A DNA stretch of 21,652 bases, from the IMG/VR virus record IMGVR_UViG_3300034072_001404, positions 1 through 21,652 of that record, one strand, 5' to 3'. A model generated the notes under the pieces. That model worked only from the letters and a program-made list of their open reading frames with translations, was not told the origin of the DNA and did no database searches. Shown here piece after piece: positions 6,542 to 13,021 of the stretch. The position numbers and the translations under genes are program-made. This stretch comes from a virus. Within the stretch, counting starts at the first letter, position 1. Every line of letters begins with the position of its first letter.

Positions 6542-6928
6542 ATGACCGGAGAAAGATACTACCGCTACGACGACAGCCCTTATGTCGACGCAGGGCCTCG
6601 CCTGTCCGAATACGTGCTCGTGCGCAAGACGCCCAAAGGCGCGTGGATCGTCGCCGCGTGGACCGCAAGACACTACGGCGTAGCCCGCCTCGCCGAACAC
6701 CCGGCCGAGGAACTACGCCGCGAGCACGGCGCTCGCTTCGTGCTCGACGGCAAAGGACGGCGCTTCGCGTACCCCGATCTCGCCGACGCGAAGGAAAGCT
6801 ACCGCATCCGCAAGGTCCGGCAGATACAGCACTGCCGCTACCAGATCACGAAAGCCGAGCAGGGGTTGGCTTGGTGTAGCGGCAAGCTGGAAAGCACCGT
6901 AAACCCGCAACTGATAACCTTCGATTGA
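6542..6928 (+). CDS. Conserved-type small phage protein
   Basis: 128 aa. It opens with ERYYRYDDSPYVDAGPRLSE, followed by YVLVRKTPKGAWIVAAW, a central RFVLDGKGRRFAYPDLADAK and a basic helical end ESYRIRKVRQIQHCRYQITKA. This order (aromatic start, TPKG.WI strand, F.YP...A, then R..RQI) resembles a family of small early phage proteins that I know only as hypothetical. It looks like a compact alpha/beta domain with a C-terminal helix. It ends ITFD, a variant of the shared terminal motif. The leader TGAAAGGACCCACGACATG is identical to the one before 6942. Confidence 0.75.
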   Translation: MTGERYYRYDDSPYVDAGPRLSEYVLVRKTPKGAWIVAAWTARHYGVARLAEHPAEELRREHGARFVLDGKGRRFAYPDLADAKESYRIRKVRQIQHCRYQITKAEQGLAWCSGKLESTVNPQLITFD

Positions 6929-6941
6929 AAGGACCCACGAC

Positions 6942-7661
6942 ATGACCAAGTTCAACATCGCAGACCGTGTACACATCGACAACTGCACGAGCATCACCGC
7001 AACGATCACCCGCATCTCGATCTGGGGCGACCCCGCGAACCCGCAGACCCAGTACCACGCCGAGTATTTCCACGAGGGCGACCTGCGCGAGTACTGGTTC
7101 GACGAGTGGCGGCTGACCAAGATAGGCTCGGCGCGGGACCCGGGCTGGATCGTCGACTGGGCACCGGCCCGCGCCGAAGCGGGGTCGCCCTTCGTCAAGC
7201 CCGAATACGGCGTCGAGGTTGGCGAGGCCAACCGCATGAACGCGGCGGGCCTGTCCGCATGTGACAAGTGCGGCGCGATCTACCCCAGCGCGCCCCCGGG
7301 CGTGCTCCACAAATGCGGCGCGTGCAGCGGCGGCATCTGTCACCCGGTAAAGCCCGAACCCGAGGACGATCTGGCGTGGAAACCGGTTGCGGGCGGTCCG
7401 AAGCGGTTGGTGCCCGAACCCGATGCCGGGCAAACCCCCGACGATCTGGCCACCGCGCCCGGTAAGCCGATATCCACAGGCGAACGTTTGGTGCCCGGTG
7501 TCGTGTACAAGCACGACGGCATCGGGCTGCTGCCGGTTCACCGCGACGAGGCGGTCGATCTCGTGTTCACCGACGGCGAGATCAAGCGCGATGTTCGCGC
7601 AGGCGATCACAACTGGCGCTACGTCGACCGCTACCGCATCGCGCCTACACAAGCAAAATGA
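6942..7661 (+). CDS. Hypothetical protein with beta-barrel-like N-terminus and zinc-ribbon-like Cys motif
   Basis: 239 aa. Residues 1-60 (FNIADRVHIDNCTSITATIT, later YHAEYFHEGDLREYWFDEWRL) look like a small beta-rich domain found in short phage proteins whose role is unknown. Around 107-130 two Cys pairs occur (CDKCG then CGAC, followed by one more Cys), fitting a small zinc site. A proline/acid-rich linker follows, then a last domain (GERLVPGVVYKHDGIGLLPV through DRYRIAPTQAK). The modules may be fused from smaller proteins. It is the last gene of the first early transcript; the next gene has its own promoter. Confidence 0.7.
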   Translation: MTKFNIADRVHIDNCTSITATITRISIWGDPANPQTQYHAEYFHEGDLREYWFDEWRLTKIGSARDPGWIVDWAPARAEAGSPFVKPEYGVEVGEANRMNAAGLSACDKCGAIYPSAPPGVLHKCGACSGGICHPVKPEPEDDLAWKPVAGGPKRLVPEPDAGQTPDDLATAPGKPISTGERLVPGVVYKHDGIGLLPVHRDEAVDLVFTDGEIKRDVRAGDHNWRYVDRYRIAPTQAK

Positions 7662-7692
7662 CAACTCGTTGATTTTCAACGAAACTTTGTCG

Positions 7693-7721
7693 TTGACAGG
7701 GCTAACCGATTGGTTCAGTAT
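7693..7721 (+). promoter_or_regulatory. Promoter with CTAAC-N6-GTT dyad (P1)
   Basis: TTGACA at 7693-7698, 17-base spacer, CAGTAT at 7716-7721. The spacer contains CTAACCGATTGGTT (7702-7715), an imperfect dyad shared with three other promoters in the window. Predicted start near 7729, immediately before a hairpin. A further palindrome CGTTGA-TTT-TCAACG lies just upstream (7667-7681). It drives the gene at 7773. Confidence 0.65.
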
Positions 7722-7730
7722 TCAGGGCAT

Positions 7731-7752
7731 GGAGAGCGGCGGTTCGCTCTCC
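7731..7752 (+). promoter_or_regulatory. 5'-terminal mRNA stem-loop
   Basis: GGAGAGCG (7731-7738), loop GCGGTT, CGCTCTCC (7745-7752): a perfect 8-bp stem at the expected 5' end of the P1 transcript, directly upstream of the ACCGGAGA ribosome site. Such terminal stems usually protect mRNA; that role is inferred. Confidence 0.6.
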
Positions 7753-7772
7753 ACCCGACCGGAGACACGACA

Positions 7773-8114
7773 ATGACCATCCTTCTGAACATCGGCCTGA
7801 ACACCCCCAGCGGCGATCCCGTCGCCAGCCTCGGCATGGAGCGCATCTACGAAGCGGGCAAGCTGCTGGAGACCTTCCGCAAGAACGTCGCGCTGCACGT
7901 CAGCGACACCGAGGAAACCCTCGTCGTCGAGTGTGAGAGCGAGTTCGGGATGCGCCAGAACGTCGAGAAGCTGTGCGAACTGCTCCAGCAGGACTGCATC
8001 GCCGTCATGTGCGGCAGCAAGGAGCGCGGCTGGCTGATCGGTCCCCGCGCCCACAAATGGGGCGAGTTCGACCCCACCAAGTTCCTGCTGCTCGACGGAT
8101 CGCGCGCAGCCTGA
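7773..8114 (+). CDS. Hypothetical early protein
   Basis: 113 aa from ATG 7773, chosen because CCGGAGA lies 7 bases upstream; a longer frame from 7710 would read through the promoter and hairpin. Sequence features: MTILLNIGLNTPSGDPVASL, a helix IYEAGKLLETFRKNVALHVS, two short strands (TLVVECES) and CIAVMCGSKERGWLIGP, ending FLLLDGSRAA. The pattern GLNTP.GDPV resembles small phage proteins known only as hypothetical. No catalytic motif seen. It is the first gene behind P1 and followed by a coiled-coil protein. Confidence 0.75.
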   Translation: MTILLNIGLNTPSGDPVASLGMERIYEAGKLLETFRKNVALHVSDTEETLVVECESEFGMRQNVEKLCELLQQDCIAVMCGSKERGWLIGPRAHKWGEFDPTKFLLLDGSRAA

Positions 8115-8141
8115 CCCCCGCCAACGAAAGGACCCAAGACC

Positions 8142-8414
8142 ATGAACAAGGACCGCCGTAAGCAGATCAAGGCCCTCGCCACCGCGCTCGACGCGCTGCG
8201 GGGTCAGCTTGAAGACCTGAAGAGCGAAGCGGAGACCATCCGCGACGAGGAACAGGAATACCACGACAACATGCCCGAGAGCATCCAGATGGGCGAAAAG
8301 GGCGACGCGGCACAGGAAGCCATCAGCGCGCTCGAAGAGGCCGTCGACGCGCTCGACGAAGCGTACAGCCAGATCGACCAGTCCATCGAACGCCTCGGCG
8401 ACGCCGAAGCCTGA
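8142..8414 (+). CDS. Small coiled-coil phage protein
   Basis: 90 aa, almost wholly helical with heptad character: NKDRRKQIKALATALDALRG, EDLKSEAETIRDEEQEYHDN, then MPESIQMGEKGD and a second helix EAISALEEAVDALDEAYSQI. The central EEQEY.DN.PES.Q segment between two helices recurs in many small phage proteins of unknown role, so this is probably a conserved family forming a helical hairpin. Very acidic, with no cysteine. Its ribosome site belongs to the AAAGGACCC cassette used by the 6142, 6542 and 6942 genes. Confidence 0.8.
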   Translation: MNKDRRKQIKALATALDALRGQLEDLKSEAETIRDEEQEYHDNMPESIQMGEKGDAAQEAISALEEAVDALDEAYSQIDQSIERLGDAEA

Positions 8415-8424
8415 CCCCACCGGA

Positions 8425-8463
8425 CCCCGGCCACCGCGCCGGGGCGAGGATGGCATCAGGCCA
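8425..8463 (+). promoter_or_regulatory. Intercistronic tandem hairpin element, copy 1
   Basis: A GC hairpin CCCCGGC (8425-8431) / GCCGGGG (8438-8444) is followed at once by CGAGGATGGCATCAGGCCA (8445-8463), which itself can fold as TGGC-ATCAG-GCCA. The same 19 bases follow a hairpin of unrelated sequence at 9933-9951. It lies 18 bases before the start at 8482. There is no U-run, so it is not a simple terminator. Role unknown. Confidence 0.6.
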
Positions 8464-8481
8464 CAACCGGAGACCGAAACC

Positions 8482-9093
8482 ATGATCCCCTTCAACATCA
8501 TCTACACGCACCGCTCGACCGGCAAGATCGAGTTCGTCACCCAGAACCTCGGAGCGGGCTACTGCTTCGGCGGCGCGGCTGACCCCATCGTCATAGAAGG
8601 CCCGGCCGCAGCCCTCGACATGGTGCGCTCGATCCAGCAGCGCCTCGACGCGCTGCCCCGCACCTTCGTCACCCGGCTGCGCGCTGTCCCGGCCCGCAAC
8701 CTGACCGGGGCCGACTTCGCCGATCAGGGTGACCGCATCGCGCTGGCGACGTTGGGCTACTTCAGCGTCGACCTGCCCTTCCACCGGAGGGCGCGAATGC
8801 TCCGCGCTGACAAGGTCGCGCTGATCGACGCGGCGTACCGGGCGCGCGGCACGAACCGCACGACCGAGCACAACCGCATCGGCCACATCATCGCCGCCGA
8901 GGGCGACACGGGCGGCGTCTGGGTCTGGTCCACCGGCCGCTACGCCGCCGCGTGCAAGGCGCTCGACGATGTCGTGCTGTCCGGCCCCCTGATGCGGCGC
9001 ACCCGCATGGAGATCGCCCAGATCGACAAGGAACTGGCGCTGATCGCCAAGGCCGCGAACCGCGAAACCGTTGAAGCACTGGAGGAAGTGTGA
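8482..9093 (+). CDS. Hypothetical early protein
   Basis: 203 aa, not recognised. The N-terminus IPFNIIYTHRSTGKIEFVTQ and GAGYCFGGAADPIVIEGPAA looks like an alpha/beta fold. The middle is basic and arginine-rich (SVDLPFHRRARMLRADKVAL), and a helical tail RTRMEIAQIDKELALIAKAA ends at EALEEV. No metal or nucleotide motif seen. The ribosome site is CCGGAGA. The stop overlaps the ATG of the zinc-finger-like gene (TGATG), so the pair are probably translated together. Confidence 0.7.
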   Translation: MIPFNIIYTHRSTGKIEFVTQNLGAGYCFGGAADPIVIEGPAAALDMVRSIQQRLDALPRTFVTRLRAVPARNLTGADFADQGDRIALATLGYFSVDLPFHRRARMLRADKVALIDAAYRARGTNRTTEHNRIGHIIAAEGDTGGVWVWSTGRYAAACKALDDVVLSGPLMRRTRMEIAQIDKELALIAKAANRETVEALEEV

Positions 9094-9257
9094 TGGCCCA
9101 CTGGTCAACCCGGATGTCATGCCACGCCTGCGGCAAGACCTTCCGTTCCGCCATCGCCGAGGCAAGGCACCGGCACAACTTCCCGGCCTTTTGCAAGCGC
9201 AACAAGCAGTTCGCGAAGTTCATCGCCGACAACTCGAAGGCGCTTGACACCCCCTAA
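9093..9257 (+). CDS. 54-aa Cys/His zinc-finger-like protein
   Basis: MAHWSTRMSCHACGKTFRSA continues IAEARHRHNFPAFCKRNKQF and ends NSKALDTP. It has a CxxCGKxF start (Cys10, Cys13) and a following HxH and Cys (His25, His27, Cys33), as in compact C2H2/C2HC fingers. Small size and basic charge fit nucleic-acid or partner binding. It starts in the previous stop (TGATG). Its own stop TAA (9255-9257) lies inside the CTAAC half of the next promoter's operator. No known family is claimed. Confidence 0.7.
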   Translation: MAHWSTRMSCHACGKTFRSAIAEARHRHNFPAFCKRNKQFAKFIADNSKALDTP

Positions 9258-9272
9258 CCAATCTGTTAGTGT
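9244..9272 (+). promoter_or_regulatory. Promoter with CTAAC-N6-GTTAG operator (P2)
   Basis: TTGACA at 9244-9249, 17-base spacer, TAGTGT at 9267-9272. The dyad CTAAC (9254-9258)-N6-GTTAG (9265-9269) fills the spacer and enters the -10. The -35 lies inside the 3' end of the 54-aa gene. Predicted start near 9280, directly before a 9-bp stem-loop. It drives the SprT-like gene. Confidence 0.7.
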
Positions 9273-9281
9273 ACACGTCAC

Positions 9282-9304
9282 CGGGGGCGGATGGCCCGCC
9301 CCCG
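9282..9304 (+). promoter_or_regulatory. 5'-terminal mRNA stem-loop
   Basis: CGGGGGCGG (9282-9290), loop ATGGC, CCGCCCCCG (9296-9304): a perfect 9-bp GC stem at the predicted 5' end of the P2 transcript, followed by the CAACCGGAGAA ribosome cassette. Same layout as the stem at 7731-7752 with unrelated sequence. Confidence 0.65.
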
Positions 9305-9324
9305 CGCAACCGGAGAACCACACC

Positions 9325-9903
9325 ATGACCCGCGAAGACTGGCTTGTCCGCTTCACCAACGCAGCCCGACCCAAGTTCGCCGAGATCGGCTCGCCCATCC
9401 CCGAGAACGTCCGCACGTCGGTCGGCTTCCCATCAGCCGGGATGAAGGGCAAGACCATCGGCGAGTGCTGGGGCGCTGGCGCGAGCAAGGACGGCACGTT
9501 CGAGATTTTCCTGCACCCGGGCCGGGCCGACACCGCCGAAGTCGCTGCCACGCTGACGCACGAACTGGTTCACGCCGCCGTCGGCCTCGACGCGAAGCAC
9601 GGCCCCCGGTTCCGCAAGGCGGCTGTCGCGCTGGGCCTGACGGGCAAGATGACGGCCACCACGCACGGCCCCGACTGGGCCGCGTGGGCGCAGCCCATCA
9701 TCGACGAGATCGGCCCCCTGCCCCACGCGGCGCTCGAAGGCCGGGTCTCCAGTTCGCGCGGCCCGGCGCAGAAGAACCGCCACCTGAAGCTGACCTGTAA
9801 CTCGTGCGGCATCTCGCTGCGCGGCACCCGCAAGCAGATCGAAAGCGTCGCCTATCTGCAATGCGTCAACCCCGAGTGCGACGGCGAGATGGAGATAGCC
9901 TGA
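9325..9903 (+). CDS. SprT-like zinc metalloprotease
   Basis: 192 aa from ATG 9325 (CCGGAGAA upstream). Residues 78-83 read THELVH: the HExxH site with His79, Glu80 and His83, and His92 (AKHGPRFRKAA) is the likely third ligand, spaced as in SprT/Spartan enzymes. Residues 158-185 hold a C-terminal zinc ribbon (CNSCG ... C....C: Cys158, Cys161, Cys180, Cys185), also typical. The N-terminal 60 residues (MKGKTIGECWGAGASKDGTF before EIFLHPG) match the beta-strand region preceding the active site. Eukaryotic Spartan cleaves DNA-protein crosslinks; the role of phage versions is not settled, but clearing proteins from phage DNA is a reasonable guess. It is under its own operator-bearing promoter. Confidence 0.88.
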   Translation: MTREDWLVRFTNAARPKFAEIGSPIPENVRTSVGFPSAGMKGKTIGECWGAGASKDGTFEIFLHPGRADTAEVAATLTHELVHAAVGLDAKHGPRFRKAAVALGLTGKMTATTHGPDWAAWAQPIIDEIGPLPHAALEGRVSSSRGPAQKNRHLKLTCNSCGISLRGTRKQIESVAYLQCVNPECDGEMEIA

Positions 9904-9913
9904 CACGACCGGA

Positions 9914-9951
9914 GGGCGGGTCTCACCCGCCCCGAGGATGGCATCAGGCCA
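9914..9951 (+). promoter_or_regulatory. Intercistronic tandem hairpin element, copy 2
   Basis: GGGCGGGT (9914-9921), loop CTC, ACCCGCCC (9925-9932), then CGAGGATGGCATCAGGCCA (9933-9951), identical to 8445-8463. The stem sequences of the two copies differ but pairing is kept. The ribosome site AGGAGAAG and ATG 9969 follow. Confidence 0.6.
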
Positions 9952-9968
9952 GAACAGGAGAAGTTGAT

Positions 9969-10529
9969 ATGTCCGTTATTGATGAAAAAGAACCGCTCGA
10001 AGCGGTTCACAAGGAAACCGGCCGCGTGGTGCCGATGACGTTCAAGGAATGGCATTGCGGGACGCACAATGGCAAACGCCACTTTGCGACCTTCGAGTGC
10101 CCCGACAGCAAAACCAGCAACTACGATTGGTATGACGACGGCGGCGATGTGTGCGAGCACAACAAGTGGTTCATCCGCAACGTGCAGGCCGCTCCCGCCC
10201 TGCCCGCCGACTGGGCTATCCAAGCGGCGATTGACCGGGCCAAGGGCCAATTCATAGACGGCAAGCCGTGGACGATACCTATCATCGTCGCGCACAATAG
10301 CACCGCGCCCTACGCCCGGCTCACCGTCGAACTCGCCCGCATGATCGAGAAGCACGAGGAAGCGCCGGACCCGCTCGCCGAGGATCGCGAGTTCGTAGCA
10401 GATATGTGGGTCCATTGCGGCTGGAACACTTCGGCTAAAGACATACGCAAAGGCCAATATGACGACATCGTCCGAAAAGCCATGTCCTTCCTGCGCGCCA
10501 ACGTTGACAAGATCACCCGCAGCGCGTAA
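9969..10529 (+). CDS. Hypothetical protein, last gene of early block
   Basis: 186 aa from ATG 9969, preceded by AGGAG. It begins MSVIDEKEPLEAVHKETGRV and continues VPMTFKEWHCGTHNGKRHFA and CPDSKTSNYDWYDDGGDVCE; the C-terminal half is helical (VELARMIEKHEEAPDPLAED, later YDDIVRKAMSFLRANVDKIT). Two Cys and several His in the first 70 residues could bind metal, but no known spacing is present. I do not recognise the family. A rho-independent terminator follows 34 bases after the stop, so it ends the rightward early transcript. Confidence 0.7.
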   Translation: MSVIDEKEPLEAVHKETGRVVPMTFKEWHCGTHNGKRHFATFECPDSKTSNYDWYDDGGDVCEHNKWFIRNVQAAPALPADWAIQAAIDRAKGQFIDGKPWTIPIIVAHNSTAPYARLTVELARMIEKHEEAPDPLAEDREFVADMWVHCGWNTSAKDIRKGQYDDIVRKAMSFLRANVDKITRSA

Positions 10530-10550
10530 CCTCCGGCCCGTTCCTCCCTG

Positions 10551-10595
10551 AACGCGCAACTCGCCCCCGGCCTCGACAGCCGGGGGTTTTCTTTT
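10551..10595 (+). repeat. 45-bp direct repeat, copy 1 (contains terminator)
   Basis: AACGCGCAACTCGCCCCC start through TTTTCTTTT end. It matches 10793-10837 at all but one position (G to A in the stem). Confidence 0.85.
10564..10595 (+). terminator. Rho-independent terminator of the early rightward operon
   Basis: CCCCCGGC (10564-10571), loop CTCGACA, GCCGGGGG (10579-10586), then TTTTCTTTT. Perfect 8-bp GC stem plus U tract, placed after the stop at 10529. Confidence 0.9.
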
Positions 10596-10792
10596 GTCTC
10601 GATCCGGGGTAAGGCTCGGGCAACGGCTGGCATAGAAGCCCCCCGGGGCCGAGGTCCGCGCGTTGAAGCCTGACGAGGCGGCGGTCTTTCTGGTGGACCG
10701 AAAAGAGGGGTTACCCTAACGATCAGACGGCGGCAGGGCGTCGAAGCTGTGCGGGCAGACAAGGCCCGACCCAACACAGCCCCAGCACTACG
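10596..10792. other. 197-base noncoding segment between two terminator copies
   Basis: No convincing gene on either strand. It holds small inverted repeats (GGTC 10683-10686 / GACC 10696-10699) and a GGGGTTACCC stretch (10707-10716). Because a second rightward terminator closes it, a short rightward transcript could arise here; no clear promoter was found. Confidence 0.4.
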
Positions 10793-10837
10793 AACGCGCA
10801 ACTCGCCCCCAGCCTCGACAGCCGGGGGTTTTCTTTT
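10793..10837 (+). repeat. 45-bp direct repeat, copy 2 (contains terminator)
   Basis: Near-identical to 10551-10595, with one substitution in the stem. The U-run reaches the stop codon of the convergent VapE-type gene. Confidence 0.85.
10806..10837 (+). terminator. Second rightward rho-independent terminator
   Basis: CCCCCAGC/GCCGGGGG stem with one A-C mismatch and the tract TTTTCTTTT. Read leftward there is no U-run, so it does not serve the VapE-type gene. It may block rightward transcripts from entering that gene antisense. Confidence 0.75.
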
Positions 10838-12995
10838 ATGCGTGCCAGATGTTCCCCGTCCGGCGAAGCCCCATGACCATCAGGATGCGCTCCATCCGGT
10901 TCGCGTGCCACTGGGTCACGCTGCCGACGCGCAGCCCGACGCAGTTCAGCGCCTCGGCCACAGTGAAGCCCCGCTCCAGCGGCTTGCGCTTCGTGATGTC
11001 CTCGCTCGTCATCCAGTCTTCGACGAAATCGGACCAGACATCGTAGACCCGGAACTCGTCGTGCTCGTGGACCGCCAGTTCCTCGGCTTCCTGCCACGAT
11101 ACGCCGCCCATCTTGAACAGCAGCGCCGCTTCGGCCCAAAGCTGCTCCCGGTCGCGCATGACGTGCTCGGGCACAAGCTGGCCAAGCTGGCCGACCATCA
11201 TCGGCAACCAGCGGCGCTCGCCCGTACCGTCGGCGAGGAAGCGTGGATCGTTGCCGGTCCCGATGAACACCAGCCTGCGCGCAAAGGTCTTGCCGAACTC
11301 GACGAACTTGGGGACCCATTCCTCATGGGTCTTGGTGACCCACGCCTTGATTTCCTCGGCCTCGCGGCTGTTCAGGCCGCGCAACTCTTCGAGTTCCCCG
11401 ACCAGTTTGCCGCGCATCATGCGCGACAGGTCGACATCCTTGGCGAGCAGGTTGATCGTCAGGTAGTGCTGCATGTCCGGCACCATGGCCTTGATAAGCG
11501 AGGTCTTGCGCGCGCCCTGCGCGCCGATCCACACCGGCACCATGTCAGCTTGGCACCCGGGCGAGAGCACCCGGCCCGCCATCGCGGTCCATAGATACTG
11601 GCCGACGGCCCGGCCGTAGCGCGAGGGCGGCACCTGAAGATACCGCTCGGCGAACTCGGTGACCCGGCTGACGCCGTCCCATTGCAGCCGGCCAAGCCAC
11701 TCGATGGCGCTGTCCATGCGGTTAATGTGCGCGGTCATCCGCACCGCGTCGCGCACCATCTCGATCCCCGGTCCCTTCATACCGCGCTTTTCCAGCCCCA
11801 GCCGGATGATCGTGTAGTCGGCATCAGTGAACGGTTCCCACTGCGCGCCTTCGGGCGAGCGGTCGCCGTCGGCGCGCATCAGTTCGTCGCGGAACTCGTC
11901 CCAGACAACGTGTACACCGGTTATGCCGCCATGCGAGACACAAGCGACCATGTTCGTGATGTTGTTCACCAGACCCCCGGTAGGGGTCCGCAGCAGCTTG
12001 GGCCACCCCCCGTTAGGATCGTAGGCGTTCGACCGGACCGCCGCAGGGGTCTTCGCGAGTTCCTCGATAACCTCGATGAAGCCAGAGATCGCGTAGCCGC
12101 ACTTCTCGTCGAACTCGCTGTCCTCGCGGCCCTCGCAGTGCGCGTGCAGGCACCGCCAGTGCCCCTTCTCGTACCCGCCCGTGCCAGCCGGGAAGTACGC
12201 GGTCGAGGTCGGCCCGCTCTGCGATGTGTGCTCGTGCTCGAACGGGCAGCGCAGGTACAGGACATCGTCGTCACCCGCGTCCCATACCTCCCAGTTCTTC
12301 AGCAGCCAGTCGGCGCGCGGATCGTCGCTCGAACCGGTGGCCGCGTCGCCCGCAGCGCGTCGGCGCTCGCGCGATACGATGGTCGGCCCGGTGGCGAAGG
12401 TCATCTCCAGCGCGTGGACCATCTTCGCGAACTCGTCGAGGCTGATCCGGGGGAAGGCGTCGAACGTGTTCCACTGGTATCGCCCGCCCGACGGGTGCGT
12501 GCCTTCGGCGATGAACTGGCGACCGTCGCCCAGTATCTCGACAATCTCGTCGCCGACCGGGATGACCAGCTTCGGGAAATACTCGTCAGACGGGCAGGAG
12601 AAGGCCAGCAGGCGCTTCCCCGATCCCGGGCGGGTGCGGGTCGGCAGGACGAGGCCCAGCGTCTCCTGCGCCAGCGTGGCGACCGCCTGCGCGAGTTCCG
12701 GGTCTCGGATGTCGATGTCGAGCGCGCGGATCGTGCGCGTCTGGATGCAGATGCCGTAGTCCGGCTCGCGCCGCCACTCCGAGATGTCGTCCTTGGTCGC
12801 GATGAACGATGTCCATTGCGACATGCCAATGGCGCACCGGTCGCGGTTGTATACGCTCGGGGTCTTGCCCAGACCCTGCATCGTCGAGCGTTCGCTGATC
12901 GTCGCGTTCGGGTTGCTCACCACCGGCAACAGGTCGGCGGTGAGACCGAGCGACGCGTATTTTTCCCACGCTTCGCGTGAGGCTCCGTAAGTCAT
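10836..12995 (-). CDS. Primase-polymerase / VapE-type helicase fusion
   Basis: 719 aa. Residues about 55-195 form an archaeo-eukaryotic-type primase domain: the metal pair LDIDI (Asp93, Asp95), PTRTRPGSGKRLLAF (118-132) and EILGDGRQFIAEGTHPSGGRYQW (153-175), as in bifunctional prim-pol proteins. A Cys/His patch (Cys250, Cys282, His284, Cys287) may bind zinc. Residues about 430-640 are the virulence-associated E/D5-like superfamily 3 ATPase: Walker A GAQGARKTS (491-499, with Arg496 replacing the usual glycine), acidic GELEEL (533-538), IGTGNDPRFLADGTGERRWL (578-597) with the Arg-Arg pair. It would unwind DNA and make primers for phage replication. It is the last gene of the leftward block. RBS GGAGAGGGG precedes ATG 12995. 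The changed Walker A glycine deserves checking but need not abolish activity. Confidence 0.88.
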   Translation of the reverse strand: MTYGASREAWEKYASLGLTADLLPVVSNPNATISERSTMQGLGKTPSVYNRDRCAIGMSQWTSFIATKDDISEWRREPDYGICIQTRTIRALDIDIRDPELAQAVATLAQETLGLVLPTRTRPGSGKRLLAFSCPSDEYFPKLVIPVGDEIVEILGDGRQFIAEGTHPSGGRYQWNTFDAFPRISLDEFAKMVHALEMTFATGPTIVSRERRRAAGDAATGSSDDPRADWLLKNWEVWDAGDDDVLYLRCPFEHEHTSQSGPTSTAYFPAGTGGYEKGHWRCLHAHCEGREDSEFDEKCGYAISGFIEVIEELAKTPAAVRSNAYDPNGGWPKLLRTPTGGLVNNITNMVACVSHGGITGVHVVWDEFRDELMRADGDRSPEGAQWEPFTDADYTIIRLGLEKRGMKGPGIEMVRDAVRMTAHINRMDSAIEWLGRLQWDGVSRVTEFAERYLQVPPSRYGRAVGQYLWTAMAGRVLSPGCQADMVPVWIGAQGARKTSLIKAMVPDMQHYLTINLLAKDVDLSRMMRGKLVGELEELRGLNSREAEEIKAWVTKTHEEWVPKFVEFGKTFARRLVFIGTGNDPRFLADGTGERRWLPMMVGQLGQLVPEHVMRDREQLWAEAALLFKMGGVSWQEAEELAVHEHDEFRVYDVWSDFVEDWMTSEDITKRKPLERGFTVAEALNCVGLRVGSVTQWHANRMERILMVMGLRRTGNIWHA

Positions 12996-13021
12996 GCTGT
13001 ACCCCTCTCCGGTCGGGTCAA

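Noticed and set aside
6142-6928. Two adjacent 387-base genes with identical leaders 400 bases apart, suggesting a tandem gene duplication
   Set aside because: The two proteins show no sequence similarity; only the short stop/ribosome cassette is shared.
10610-10665. tRNA-like CAT anticodon loop in the noncoding segment
   Set aside because: No T before the anticodon, an 8-base loop, and no acceptor or T-arm pairing.
10670-10703. CTGACGA ... GAAA resembling a hammerhead ribozyme core
   Set aside because: Stem II would need pairing right next to both motifs; the only pairing (GGTC/GACC) leaves six unpaired bases, and stems I and III do not form.
11682-12980. 432-codon open frame on the plus strand opposite the primase-helicase gene
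   Set aside because: Arg/Val/Asp-rich translation with no domain, wrong-strand shadow of a clear gene; long antisense frames are common at this GC content.
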